A DNA stretch of 64,000 bases from Thalassobius sp049116315 (GTDB taxonomy: Bacteria > Pseudomonadota > Alphaproteobacteria > Rhodobacterales > Rhodobacteraceae): NCBI GenBank assembly GCA_049116315.1, contig JAGDZD010000015.1:248001-312000 (forward strand), given 5' to 3'. The notes under the pieces were generated by a model. The model had not been told where the DNA came from. It saw only the letters and a list, made by a program, of their open reading frames with translations, and did no database searches. Positions 48,870-58,806 of this stretch are shown piece by piece; within the stretch, counting starts at the first letter, position 1, and every line of letters starts with the position of its first letter. The translations under genes were made by a program, and so were the position numbers.

Positions 48870-51061
48870 TCCAATGAAACCCGTGGTGGACGAACGTCGC
48901 GGGGGCAGTTGGCTTCGATCGCGGTTAAGATATCGCGTTTGCGCAAGGGTTTGGTCAGATACCCATCCAGCCCCGCGGCAAGAATTTCTTGATCGTCCCC
49001 GTCTAACGCATGGGCAGTCATCGCAAAAATCGGGACATGAGCTGCGTCTTGGGTTTCCATCGCCCGGATTTTTTGCGTGGCCACTTTGCCATCCATTTTG
49101 GGCATCGAGATGTCGGTGAATATGATGTCTGGCGCAAAGTCTTGGTACAGGCGCACGGCCTCTAGCCCATTTTCGGCAAACCGCAGATCAATATCCAATT
49201 CGGCCGTCATTTTTTCAAAGACCAACTGGTTGGTTTTGTTGTCCTCAGCGGCAAGGATCCGCATGGCGCGTTGGGAGGGCGACACTTGTACCGCTGTCGT
49301 GTCCAAAGAGGCCTGCACCTTTGGCAATGTGGAGATGTCGGCGCCTAAGGATTGCAATTGGGCAAACAGTTCGCGCCGTGGCGTCGGCTTTTGCATAAAG
49401 GCCTGAATGTCTGTGCTGCGCTGGCGCATGTCTTCGACGCTTGAGCTGGAGCTGAACATCAAAATCGGCATGTCAAAGCCAGTTTTACGCATCGCATTTG
49501 AAAGCGTCACCCCATCCATTTCCGGCATGTTATGGTCAGTTAGAACCGCATCAAATTTGTCGTCCAGCAGGGTCAGCGCCTCTGCGCCGCTGGCACAGCT
49601 GACGGTCTGGACGCCCAATACTTCCAGCTGTTTTTCCAAAATCGAACGGTTCACTGCCATGTCGTCCACGATCAAAACCCGCTTCATAACGCCAGAGAGA
49701 ATGGGGGCGGTGATTTCATCCCGTTCGGCGGCGGGCAGAACGATGCGAAAGCCGAAACTTGATCCAATACCTTCTTCGGAGTCGACCCAAATGTCCCCCT
49801 TCATCAATGCAATCAGGCGGCGGGTGATGGCCAGACCCAACCCGGTGCCTTCAAACTGGCGATTGCGTTCATCCTCGACTTGATTGAATTCGCCAAAAAT
49901 ATGGTCACATTTTTCTGCCGCAATGCCGATCCCGGTGTCTTCGACGGTGACGTGAATATGGGTGTCCTCTGCGCCGGTGGGCTGAACACCCACGACACGC
50001 ACCAAGACGTGGCCTTCGCTGGTGAACTTCACCGCATTGCCCAGTAAGTTCGTCAATACTTGGCGAATACGCCCGGGATCGCCAACAAACATGGTCGGCA
50101 AGAACAGATCATAGTCCACCAGCAGTTCAATCCCCTTGTCGCGGGCGGAGGGTTGCAAAAGCATGATGATTTCATGGATGCAACGTTCCAAGTCGAAGGG
50201 TTCTGAGTGCAGCACCAGCTTTTCGGCTTCGATTTTGGAGTAGTCGAGCACGTCGTTGATGATCACCAACAAAGCTTCGCCAGAATTTTTGATGGTTTCA
50301 ACAAAGAGACGCTGATCTTGGGTCAGTGTTGTGTCGGCCAGCAATTCTGCCATGCCGACCACACCATTCATGGGCGTGCGAATTTCATGGCTCATATTGG
50401 CAAGAAACGCGGATTTGGCCCGGTTTGCGGCTTCGGCTTTTTTGCGCGCCGCCTTGAGTTCTTTCTCGTGGCGCACATTTTCGGTGATGTTCAAGGCCAA
50501 GCTGACCACATCCCCGCCATGCCCGCGTTGGTCGATAAGGTTGATATACTGATCGTTCCACAAACGGACCACCACCGGTTGCGGGCTGGGCGATTGCCAA
50601 CGCGCGATCATCATGGCGCGCCATTCTGCGGGGCTGTGTTTGCCAATATTGACGATGCCTTCGTCCGTCAAAATTTGCAAAATTCGCGGATAAGCAACCC
50701 CCGCCGCGATCTCTTCCACTTCTTCAAACAGCGACAAATAGGCGTTGTTGGCGGCGATCATCTGATCATCAACATCAAAGAAGGCAAAGCCATCCTGAAT
50801 GGTTTCAATGGAATGCCACAACCGGCGTTCGGCAATTTCAACCTTTTGATGGGCCTCGCCCAATTCGGATTTGACCCGCTGGTTTTCATCCTTGATTGTT
50901 TCAACTTGCGCCCGGGTTTCCACGATTTCTTCGGAGAGGGCCAAGGCGTGCCGCCCCAGTTTTTGGTTGGCAGAAAACAGTTCAGCCTGTTTGAGTTCCA
51001 GCAAACGTTCCGCAGCCAGTCGGGCACGGCGTTCTTCGGCCAATTTGATGGCTAGGCTCAT
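48851..51061 (-). CDS. Hybrid sensor histidine kinase with two receiver domains
   Basis: 736 residues, cytoplasmic (no membrane helix). Coiled coil at about 1-80, PAS domain at 80-195, HisKA with phospho-acceptor H225 in ANMSHEIRTPMNG, HATPase with NAVKFT, DTGIGI and GTGLGLAI, then REC1 (D509 in LTDHNMPEMDG) and REC2 (D650 in FTDISMPKMDG). There is no visible Hpt domain, so the phosphorelay must end on a separate protein. Start behind GAGGAAG. A lone kinase with no adjacent response regulator. Confidence 0.95.
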   Translation of the reverse strand: MSLAIKLAEERRARLAAERLLELKQAELFSANQKLGRHALALSEEIVETRAQVETIKDENQRVKSELGEAHQKVEIAERRLWHSIETIQDGFAFFDVDDQMIAANNAYLSLFEEVEEIAAGVAYPRILQILTDEGIVNIGKHSPAEWRAMMIARWQSPSPQPVVVRLWNDQYINLIDQRGHGGDVVSLALNITENVRHEKELKAARKKAEAANRAKSAFLANMSHEIRTPMNGVVGMAELLADTTLTQDQRLFVETIKNSGEALLVIINDVLDYSKIEAEKLVLHSEPFDLERCIHEIIMLLQPSARDKGIELLVDYDLFLPTMFVGDPGRIRQVLTNLLGNAVKFTSEGHVLVRVVGVQPTGAEDTHIHVTVEDTGIGIAAEKCDHIFGEFNQVEDERNRQFEGTGLGLAITRRLIALMKGDIWVDSEEGIGSSFGFRIVLPAAERDEITAPILSGVMKRVLIVDDMAVNRSILEKQLEVLGVQTVSCASGAEALTLLDDKFDAVLTDHNMPEMDGVTLSNAMRKTGFDMPILMFSSSSSVEDMRQRSTDIQAFMQKPTPRRELFAQLQSLGADISTLPKVQASLDTTAVQVSPSQRAMRILAAEDNKTNQLVFEKMTAELDIDLRFAENGLEAVRLYQDFAPDIIFTDISMPKMDGKVATQKIRAMETQDAAHVPIFAMTAHALDGDDQEILAAGLDGYLTKPLRKRDILTAIEANCPRDVRPPRVSLDQAAVD

Positions 51062-51213
51062 TCACTTCCTCGAATCTGCGGGCACGGGCACATCCAAGCT
51101 TGGGCAGTCGAAGTGAATAAACATTTAAGCCTCAAGCGTAAGACCCGGAAATTCTTGCTAAGTCGCAAAGCGGCGTGTCACTATTCAGCTATCCATTTTG
51201 AGGAGAGTTTATT

Positions 51214-54200
51214 ATGCGCCGTGCAATTATTGCCCTTGCCGCCCTGGTTTTGTCTGTTGGGCCAAGCTTTGCCGCCGATGAGGTGCCAGAGCGGCGCATA
51301 ATCATGACGCGTGACGTTGATTTCTATGGCTCTGATTTGCAGGCCTTATTTGACACAACCTATCAAGCCTGTGAAACGGCGTGCCTGACGCAGTCCCAGT
51401 GCAAAGCCTTTACCTTCAACACGCGCTCAAATGCGTGTTTCCCTAAATCTCAGGTCACAGAACGGATCGATTATGAAGGGGCCGATTCGGCCATAATTGT
51501 CGATACGCCAACCTCCCTGATCAACGCTGCGTCGCAGCGCTTGCGGGATTTGCCTTTCCTGCGCAAGAACGACACCAGCGCCGCACGACAGCAGGCGCTA
51601 AAGGTGGGCTGGACCCATCCGGCAGGGCAATACACAGTTGATTCAATGTTGCAGAGCGCTGGGCGCGCCCGCACCGCAGAAAATTGGGTCACAGCAATGC
51701 GTTGGATGGGCGGTGCTGTCGCTCAGAGCGATCAAGCCGATCACTGGCTGGATTATGCCATCTTTTCACTCAATGCCTCAAAGCTAGAATCGGGCAACCA
51801 AAGTAAATACCGCCGTCGAGCCATTTCGGCGGCCATCAATACGTATCTGCGCACCGATAACCCCGCCCTGTCGGCCTCTGCCTTGCACACAATGGCACAG
51901 GCCATGGAAGACAGCGGACGTGGTCGCGATATGATTGCGCCTCTGCGTTTGGCGTCGGACAAGCAACCCAATTGGCCTGAATTGGCAGAAGCCGTGGATG
52001 ATGCCGTCGGTAAATATGGATTTCGCATCACCGATAATCAGATTGAAAGCAACAGCGTCACGCCGCGGTTTTGCGCAGAGTTTTCCGAAGAATTGGACAG
52101 TGAAGCGGTTGACTATACCCCCTATGTAAAAATGCCGAGCACCGGACTTGCGGTTGTGGCGAGTGGGAACAAGCTGTGTGTCGAGGGGCTGCAGCACGGC
52201 GAACGATATAATTTTACCTATCGCGAAGGTCTGCCGGCGGCCAATGGCGAAGCTTTGATCAAAGACGTGACGTTGACCCAATACGTACAGGATCGCGACC
52301 CCTTGGTGCGCTTTACCGGGCGAGCCTATGTCTTGCCAAAGTCTGCAGATGCCGCGCTGCCGATCGAAACCGTGAATGTCGATCGCATTGATCTGGTATT
52401 GCGTCAGGTCAGCGATCGGAATTTGCTGCGGGCCATTCAGAACAATTATTTTGCGCGTCCCCTCAGCTATTGGGAACGCGACGACTTTGCTGACAACATT
52501 GCCGAAGAGGTGTGGCGTGGCGAAGGCGATATCCAAAACACGCTGAACCAAGATGTGACAACCCGTTTGCCTATGGGCGACATTATTGCGGACCTCCCAG
52601 CGGGGATCTATGCCCTGTCGGCACAGTTTCAGGGGGCAGACCCCTATGATGATCCAGACCACACCCAATGGTTTGTGCTGTCCGATCTGGGGGTAACCAC
52701 CCTAAGCGGAACAGACGGTTTACATGTTTTTGTGCGATCCTTGGCCACTGCGGACCCAATGGCCGACGCCACGGCCACATTGATTTCGCGCTCAAATCGC
52801 GTGTTGGGAAAGATCGAATTTGACGCTGATGGTCACGCCGTTTTTGCGGCGGGTTTAACCAAAGGCGAAGGCCCGTCAGAACCCGCGATGGTGTTGGTTG
52901 AACGCGGTCAAGACGACATGACATTCCTGTCTCTGACGGACCCTGCATTTGATCTGTCGGATCGTGGGGTTGAGGGGCGGCCACCAAGCCCGGCGATTGA
53001 TGTGTTCATGACCACTGAACGCGGCGCCTATCGGGCGGGGGAAACCGTGCATGTGACAGCTTTGGTGCGCGACGGGGTCTCGACAGCGATCCAACAGTTG
53101 CCGGTCACCGCAATTTTGACCCGCCCTGATGGTGTGGAATACGCGCGACATGTGTCGACGCGGGACGCGTCGGGCGGCCATATCTTTGCGATGCCGTTGG
53201 GCAGCACAGTGCCGCGTGGGACGTGGCGATTGGATCTGAAAGCGGACCCCGAGGCCCCAGCCTTGGCAAGCCAAAAATTCCTTGTCGAAGATTTCTTGCC
53301 AGAGCGCATCGATTTCTCTTTGTCCCTGCCAGGAGGCCCTTTCCGTCCTGGTGATGCGCCGACCTTGACGGTTCAAGCTGACTATTTGTTCGGGGCCCCA
53401 GCGGCGGATCTGCCGGTGGGTGGCACCGTAGTTCTGGCACAGGCCAGCGCGGTCGAAGGATTTGCTGGATACACATTTGGGCGCCACGACGAACGGTTCT
53501 CGCCGATTTCGGAATATTGGGATGCAGATAAAACCGATGCCAGCGGTCTGTCGCGTACGCCGATCAGCTTGCCAGTGGCAGAGCAGGCAGATCGACCGCT
53601 AGAAGCCCGGATTTTGGTTTCAGTTTCCGAAGGCTCTGGACGTCCGGTTGAGCGTCGCCTGACCCAGGCTCTGGCCCCGGAAAAACCCGTCATCGGCATC
53701 AAAAAGATGTTTGGCGATGTGGTGGCAGAGGGCACCGAAGCACGCTTTCAGGTTATTGCGCTGGATTCCAATTTGCAGCTGAGCGACATGCCGGTGACAT
53801 GGACGCTGAACCGCGTTTCCACCCGCTATCAGTGGTATCAGCAGTGGGGCAATTGGGATTGGGAAGCGATCCGCTCGCGCAAAGCGGTGGCACGTGGCGA
53901 CGCGATGCTGGGCGATGGCCCAGTGGAAATCAACGCCCCGGTTGAGTGGGGCAATTATGAGTTGGTCGTTGAGTACGAGGGGCAAACCTATGTCTCTGCC
54001 TCAACCGATTTCTATGCTGGTTGGTATGCGCCTGCTGATACTTCGTCGACACCGGATACGCTGGAGCTCGCACTGGATAAGCCCGCCTACCGCAGCGGAG
54101 ACACGGCGCAATTACGGCTGGTTCCGCGCTATGCCGGGCAAGCTTTGATCACGGTGATGTCCAACCGGGTCATTGCGATGAAAGCCGTGAACGTGGTTGA

Positions 54201-56646
54201 AGGTGAAAATGTGATTGAGGTGCCGGTGACTGATGACTGGGGGGCGGGGGCCTATGTCACCGCTTCGGTCATTCGTCCGATGGATGTTGCCGCTGGGCGC
54301 AATCCGGCGCGCGCCATGGGTCTGTCCTATGCCAAGGTGGATCCGCAGGAAAAGCAATTGCAAGTGGCGATGCTTGCCCCGATCGAAGCCAATCCGCGCG
54401 GCCCTCTGACCGGCGCCGTGCAAGTTGACGGCCTGACGGCAGGGGATACAGGATATGTGACCATTGCGGCTGTGGATGTCGGCATTCTGAACCTGACCAG
54501 TTTTGACAGTCCGGACCCTTCGGAACACTATTTCGGCCAGCGCCGGTTGGGCGTCGAAATTCGCGACCTTTATGGGCGTTTGATTGACGGGATGAATGGC
54601 GCAATGGGGCAGGTCCGCTCGGGGGGCGACGCCACCAGTCAGGATCGCTTTGATTCCCCGCCTCCGACCGAAGAATTGGTCGCCTATTTCAGTGGCCCTA
54701 TCAAGGTTGGGCCAGATGGCACCGCCCCGTTCAGTTTTGATCTGCCTGCCTTCAATGGCACGGTGCGCTTGATGGCGGTTGCATGGTCTGAAACAGGCGT
54801 TGGTCAAGCGGAAACAGATGTCTTGGTCAGAGATCCTGTTGTGGTCACAGCCAGCCTGCCGCGGTTCCTTGCGCCGGGGGATGAAAGCCGTCTGTTGCTT
54901 GAGATTGTGCACGCCACAGGGCCGGCGGGCCGGATGGGTCTGGATGTGACCGCACAGGGGGTGACGCTGGTCGATGCCGCGCCTTCTGGTGTGACATTGG
55001 ATCCATTGGGTAAGGCCACGTTGAGCCTGCCTTTGACCGCGCAAGAGGTTGGCGATCATGCCATCCGGGTGGCATTGACGACGCCTGATGGCAAGTTGCT
55101 GCTCAAGGACCTGACACTTGGGGTGCGCAATAATGACCCCGAAATCTCCACAACTCAGCGCTTCACTTTGGCGGCCAACAAAGTCTTCACGCTGGACAAC
55201 AACGTCTTTGCCGGGCTGCGCGCGGGCAGCGGCTCTGCGGTTGTGACCGCCGGACCTCTGGCGCGTTTGAATGCCCCGGCTTTATTGGCCTCGCTTGATC
55301 GATACCCTTATGGCTGTACAGAACAGGTCACCAGTCAGGCGCTGCCTCTGCTCTATATGGGGCAAGTCAGCGAAGCCTTGGGGATTGGTGGACGGGATCG
55401 CATCCAGAAACGGGTGTCGCAAGCCATCGAAAAGGTGCTGACACGTCAAGCCACCAATGGGGCCTTTGGTCTATGGCAGCCAGAGAGTGGCGACATGTGG
55501 CTGAATGCCTATGTCACAGATTTCCTGAGCCGCGCACGGGCCGAAGGCTATGACGTTCCGGATTTGGCGTTCCGCATGGCGATGGATAATTTGCGCAATG
55601 GTGTGAACTATGCGCCGGACTTTGATCAGGGCGGCGGGGAATTGGCCTTTGCGTTGTTGGTTTTGGCGCGCGAAGGCGCGGCCTCGATGGGGGATCTGCG
55701 CTATTATGCGGATGTCAAAGGCGATGCCTTCACCACACCGTTGGCTGCGGCGCAATTGGGCGCTGCTTTGGCGCAATACGGGGATCAAAGCCGAGCGGAT
55801 GCGATGTTTGCCCGCGCTGCGCGCATGATCAACACGGCGAAGGGATCTGAAAAGAACCTGTGGCGCGCGGATTATGGCACGCGGTTGCGCGATAACGCAG
55901 GGGTGTTGGCCCTTGCGGTCGAAGCAGGAAGCAACGCCGTAGATCGACAAAGACTTGCCCAACAGATCAGCGTGATTGAACGAGGCTTTTCAACCCAAGA
56001 GGCCGCGTGGTCATTGATGGCAGCCAAAGCCTTGGTGCAAGATCCTTCGATCACGGGTTTGACGCTGAATGGGGCCGAGTTGGACGGGCCATTTGTGCGA
56101 ACGTTCGAAGAGAAAATGTCGCAACACCCATTGGCAATTCGCAACGTCGCGGATGGACCAACGGAGATCACCTTGACAACAACCGGGGTGCCCGAAGGCG
56201 CAACGCTGGAAGGCGGATATGGCTATCGTATTGAACGCGGCTATTACACCCCAGAAGGAGAGCCCGTGTCCCCCGAAACGGTCAGCGCAGGAACGCGACT
56301 GGTGGTGGTCCTTGAGGTGTTTCCTTTTGAAAAAGGCGGCGCGCGTCTGATGGTCAATGATCCATTGCCGGCTGGGTTTGAAATCGACAACCCAAATTTG
56401 CTGCGCCAAGGAGATGTTCGGGCGCTGGATTGGTTGAAGCCTGCCTATGCCGAACACAGCGAATTCCGGTCGGATCGTTTTCTGGCCGCCGTCAGCCAGC
56501 GCACCAGTCGCAATTTCCAACTGGCCTATATGGTGCGGGCTGTGTCCCCCGGTGTGTTCCATCATCCTGCAGCAACGGTCGAAGACATGTACCGGCCGCA
56601 ATACCGCGCACAAACTGCATCTGGCTCGGTGCGTGTAACGGAGTGA
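51214..56646 (+). CDS. Bacterial alpha-2-macroglobulin with N-terminal PAN/apple domain
   Basis: 1810 residues. Sec signal (RRAIIALAALVLSVGPSFA); no lipobox, so it is probably soluble in the periplasm. Residues about 27-95 form a PAN/apple-like domain (CETACLTQSQCKAFTF, NACFPKS). Repeated macroglobulin domains follow, then the thioester motif C1368-T-E-Q in YPYGCTEQVTSQALPL and a C-terminal receptor-like domain ending in the MYRPQYRAQTASG strand. It traps and inactivates invading proteases. Start behind GAGGAGAG. pbpC follows after four bases, the conserved pair for type-1 bacterial macroglobulins. Confidence 0.95.
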   Translation: MRRAIIALAALVLSVGPSFAADEVPERRIIMTRDVDFYGSDLQALFDTTYQACETACLTQSQCKAFTFNTRSNACFPKSQVTERIDYEGADSAIIVDTPTSLINAASQRLRDLPFLRKNDTSAARQQALKVGWTHPAGQYTVDSMLQSAGRARTAENWVTAMRWMGGAVAQSDQADHWLDYAIFSLNASKLESGNQSKYRRRAISAAINTYLRTDNPALSASALHTMAQAMEDSGRGRDMIAPLRLASDKQPNWPELAEAVDDAVGKYGFRITDNQIESNSVTPRFCAEFSEELDSEAVDYTPYVKMPSTGLAVVASGNKLCVEGLQHGERYNFTYREGLPAANGEALIKDVTLTQYVQDRDPLVRFTGRAYVLPKSADAALPIETVNVDRIDLVLRQVSDRNLLRAIQNNYFARPLSYWERDDFADNIAEEVWRGEGDIQNTLNQDVTTRLPMGDIIADLPAGIYALSAQFQGADPYDDPDHTQWFVLSDLGVTTLSGTDGLHVFVRSLATADPMADATATLISRSNRVLGKIEFDADGHAVFAAGLTKGEGPSEPAMVLVERGQDDMTFLSLTDPAFDLSDRGVEGRPPSPAIDVFMTTERGAYRAGETVHVTALVRDGVSTAIQQLPVTAILTRPDGVEYARHVSTRDASGGHIFAMPLGSTVPRGTWRLDLKADPEAPALASQKFLVEDFLPERIDFSLSLPGGPFRPGDAPTLTVQADYLFGAPAADLPVGGTVVLAQASAVEGFAGYTFGRHDERFSPISEYWDADKTDASGLSRTPISLPVAEQADRPLEARILVSVSEGSGRPVERRLTQALAPEKPVIGIKKMFGDVVAEGTEARFQVIALDSNLQLSDMPVTWTLNRVSTRYQWYQQWGNWDWEAIRSRKAVARGDAMLGDGPVEINAPVEWGNYELVVEYEGQTYVSASTDFYAGWYAPADTSSTPDTLELALDKPAYRSGDTAQLRLVPRYAGQALITVMSNRVIAMKAVNVVEGENVIEVPVTDDWGAGAYVTASVIRPMDVAAGRNPARAMGLSYAKVDPQEKQLQVAMLAPIEANPRGPLTGAVQVDGLTAGDTGYVTIAAVDVGILNLTSFDSPDPSEHYFGQRRLGVEIRDLYGRLIDGMNGAMGQVRSGGDATSQDRFDSPPPTEELVAYFSGPIKVGPDGTAPFSFDLPAFNGTVRLMAVAWSETGVGQAETDVLVRDPVVVTASLPRFLAPGDESRLLLEIVHATGPAGRMGLDVTAQGVTLVDAAPSGVTLDPLGKATLSLPLTAQEVGDHAIRVALTTPDGKLLLKDLTLGVRNNDPEISTTQRFTLAANKVFTLDNNVFAGLRAGSGSAVVTAGPLARLNAPALLASLDRYPYGCTEQVTSQALPLLYMGQVSEALGIGGRDRIQKRVSQAIEKVLTRQATNGAFGLWQPESGDMWLNAYVTDFLSRARAEGYDVPDLAFRMAMDNLRNGVNYAPDFDQGGGELAFALLVLAREGAASMGDLRYYADVKGDAFTTPLAAAQLGAALAQYGDQSRADAMFARAARMINTAKGSEKNLWRADYGTRLRDNAGVLALAVEAGSNAVDRQRLAQQISVIERGFSTQEAAWSLMAAKALVQDPSITGLTLNGAELDGPFVRTFEEKMSQHPLAIRNVADGPTEITLTTTGVPEGATLEGGYGYRIERGYYTPEGEPVSPETVSAGTRLVVVLEVFPFEKGGARLMVNDPLPAGFEIDNPNLLRQGDVRALDWLKPAYAEHSEFRSDRFLAAVSQRTSRNFQLAYMVRAVSPGVFHHPAATVEDMYRPQYRAQTASGSVRVTE

Positions 56647-56650
56647 CGGT

Positions 56651-58684
56651 GTGAGACGCTATGCACTTTTTGGGCTCGTGGCGCTTTTATGGAGCGGCGC
56701 GGCCCTAAGGGATATGGGCGCGGCCTGGGTGTCCTCAACTGTGCTGCCAGAATTGACGTTGGAACAGTCCGTAGAGGTGCGTGATCGCAATGGTGATCTG
56801 CTGCGCGCCTATACCGTTGCGGACGGACGCTGGCGCTTGCCTGTCAAACACGATCAGGTGGATGCGCGGTTTCTGCGCATGTTGCTGGCCTATGAGGATA
56901 AGCGGTTTTATCAGCATGCCGGGGTTGACGGCACGGCGATGGTGCGCGCGTTGGCGCAGGCTTTGCGCAATGGCAAAATTGTCTCGGGTGGATCGACGCT
57001 GACCATGCAAGTGGCCCGGTTACTCGAAGAAGGCAGCACCGGGGCTTGGTCCGGAAAACTACGCCAAATCCGCGTTGCTTTGGCCTTGGAACAACGGATC
57101 AGCAAGGCTGAAATTCTGGATCTCTACCTTAGTCTGGCCCCCTATGGAGGCAACATCGAAGGTGTGCGCGCAGCCACGCTTTCTTACTTTGGCAAAGAGC
57201 CCGGGCGACTGACGCCTGCACAGGCAGCCCTCTTGGTTGCGTTGCCCCAAGCCCCCGAAGGGCGCCGCCCGGACCGATACCCCGACCGGGCATTGGCAGC
57301 GCGAGAACGGGTGTTGCACCGCATGGTCGCAGCGCAGGTGCTGACCGCGGAGAACGTCGAGGGTGCAACCCGGGACCCCATTCCCAAACAGCGCCTCGCC
57401 TTTCCCGCTTTGGCCCCGCATGTGGCCGATCGCATGCGCCAACAGAACCCTGATCACCAGCGACACAACGTCAGTCTTGATCGCGCGCTGCAGTCACAGC
57501 TGCAAGACCTCGCCCAACAGGCGCTGATTGGTCTGCCCGAACGGATGTCGATCGCCATTTTGGCCGCGGATCACACCACGGGCGAGATTTTGGCCTCGGT
57601 TGGATCAGGCGGGTATCTCCCCGGGCGTGGGCAGGGCTTTGTGGATATGACGCAGGCGCTCCGTTCGCCGGGATCGACGCTTAAGCCACTGGTCTATGCC
57701 TTGGGCATGGATCAAGGTTTGATCCACCCTGAAACCCTTATCGATGATCGCCCTATCGCTTTTGGCTCTTATGCGCCGCAAAACTTTGACGGGCAGTACC
57801 GCGGCGAGCTGAAGGTGGCTGAGGCGCTGCGCCTGTCATTGAATATCCCTGTGGTGGCTTTGGTCGAGGAAATTGGCCCGCCGCGGTTGGTGGCGGCGAT
57901 GCAGCGTGCGGGAATGACGCCGGTCATTGCCGGACGGGAGCCGGGATTGGCCGTGGCGCTCGGTGGCGTTGGGGTGACGTTGCAAGATCTTGTGGGGCTT
58001 TATGCCGGGCTGGCGCAGGGAGGGCGGTCTCAAACCCTGCACCTTGGAGACAGCTTAGAGACGAAGGTGCAATTTGTCGGCGCTGCGCCCGCTTGGCAGG
58101 TTGGCCATATCCTATCGGGTCTGTTGCCACCCAAAGGCGCCATCACTGGCGATCTGGCCTATAAAACCGGGACATCTTATGGCCACCGCGATGCTTGGGC
58201 GGTGGGCTATGATGGCACTCATGTCATTGGGGTGTGGATGGGGCGTCCGGACGGCACCCCGGTGCCGGGTGTGTTTGGCGGAGACCTTGCCGCCCCGGTT
58301 CTGTTTGAAAGCTTTGGGCGTTTGAAGCCGCGGTTTGAGCCCCTGCCTGTGCCACCGCCTGAAACCCTTCTGGTGCGCACGGCGCAACTGCCGCAGGCGT
58401 TGCAACGGTTTCGCAGTCGCCATGCGGTGTTTCAGGCCGCACCGGATGCGCCAAAGCTGGCCTTCCCGCCGGATGGTGCGGCGTTGGAGCTGGAAGCGGA
58501 TCGTTTGGTGGTCAAACTGCGCGATGGTGCCCCGCCTTTCACGTGGCTGGCCAATGGCGTGCCGGTTTTGACCGGGGTGCACCGGCGTGAAGCCGAGTTG
58601 GACGGGGTCGGTGCAGGCTTCATGCGTTTGACGGTGATCGACGCGGAAGGGCGTTCAGATCGGGTGCAGATCCGCATCGATTGA
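56651..58684 (+). CDS. pbpC: Penicillin-binding protein 1C
   Basis: 677 residues. Signal anchor at the N-terminus, GT51 transglycosylase domain with EDKRFYQHAGVDGTAMVRAL and GGSTLTMQVARLLEE, transpeptidase domain with SPGSTLKPLVYALG (catalytic serine) and KTGTSYGHRDAWAVGYD, and a C-terminal BiPBP_C domain (about 600-677). It polymerises and perhaps cross-links peptidoglycan. The start is a GTG at 56651 with GGAG eight bases upstream, overlapping the macroglobulin end closely. The macroglobulin is believed to guard the site of repair made by PBP1C. Confidence 0.96.
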   Translation: MRRYALFGLVALLWSGAALRDMGAAWVSSTVLPELTLEQSVEVRDRNGDLLRAYTVADGRWRLPVKHDQVDARFLRMLLAYEDKRFYQHAGVDGTAMVRALAQALRNGKIVSGGSTLTMQVARLLEEGSTGAWSGKLRQIRVALALEQRISKAEILDLYLSLAPYGGNIEGVRAATLSYFGKEPGRLTPAQAALLVALPQAPEGRRPDRYPDRALAARERVLHRMVAAQVLTAENVEGATRDPIPKQRLAFPALAPHVADRMRQQNPDHQRHNVSLDRALQSQLQDLAQQALIGLPERMSIAILAADHTTGEILASVGSGGYLPGRGQGFVDMTQALRSPGSTLKPLVYALGMDQGLIHPETLIDDRPIAFGSYAPQNFDGQYRGELKVAEALRLSLNIPVVALVEEIGPPRLVAAMQRAGMTPVIAGREPGLAVALGGVGVTLQDLVGLYAGLAQGGRSQTLHLGDSLETKVQFVGAAPAWQVGHILSGLLPPKGAITGDLAYKTGTSYGHRDAWAVGYDGTHVIGVWMGRPDGTPVPGVFGGDLAAPVLFESFGRLKPRFEPLPVPPPETLLVRTAQLPQALQRFRSRHAVFQAAPDAPKLAFPPDGAALELEADRLVVKLRDGAPPFTWLANGVPVLTGVHRREAELDGVGAGFMRLTVIDAEGRSDRVQIRID

Positions 58685-58735
58685 TCGTTTGGCGCGCGGG
58701 TCGTGTGTCGTCTGACGTTGCTAGGGCAGGAAAAA

Positions 58736-58806
58736 GGGGGCGTTGCCCCCCTTGGCCGATGGCCAATTCCCCCCAGAGTATTTGGGGCAAGATGAATAAA
58801 GATCAG
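58736..58806 (-). repeat. 3'-flank composite hairpin element, copy C, thiolase terminator
   Basis: Minus strand: tail GATCTTTATTCATCTTGCCC then CAAATACTCTGGGGGGAA, hairpin TTGGCC-ATC-GGCCAA (58752-58766), hairpin GGGGGC-AAC-GCCCCC (58736-58750), then TTTTT. The TGA inside the leading GATC is the thiolase stop. The final stem plus T-run makes an intrinsic terminator. Confidence 0.65.

Noticed and set aside
54112..55059. 315-codon minus-strand frame, and a similar one at 51784-52668
   Set aside because: Both lie inside the alpha-2-macroglobulin gene; their composition mirrors its codons.
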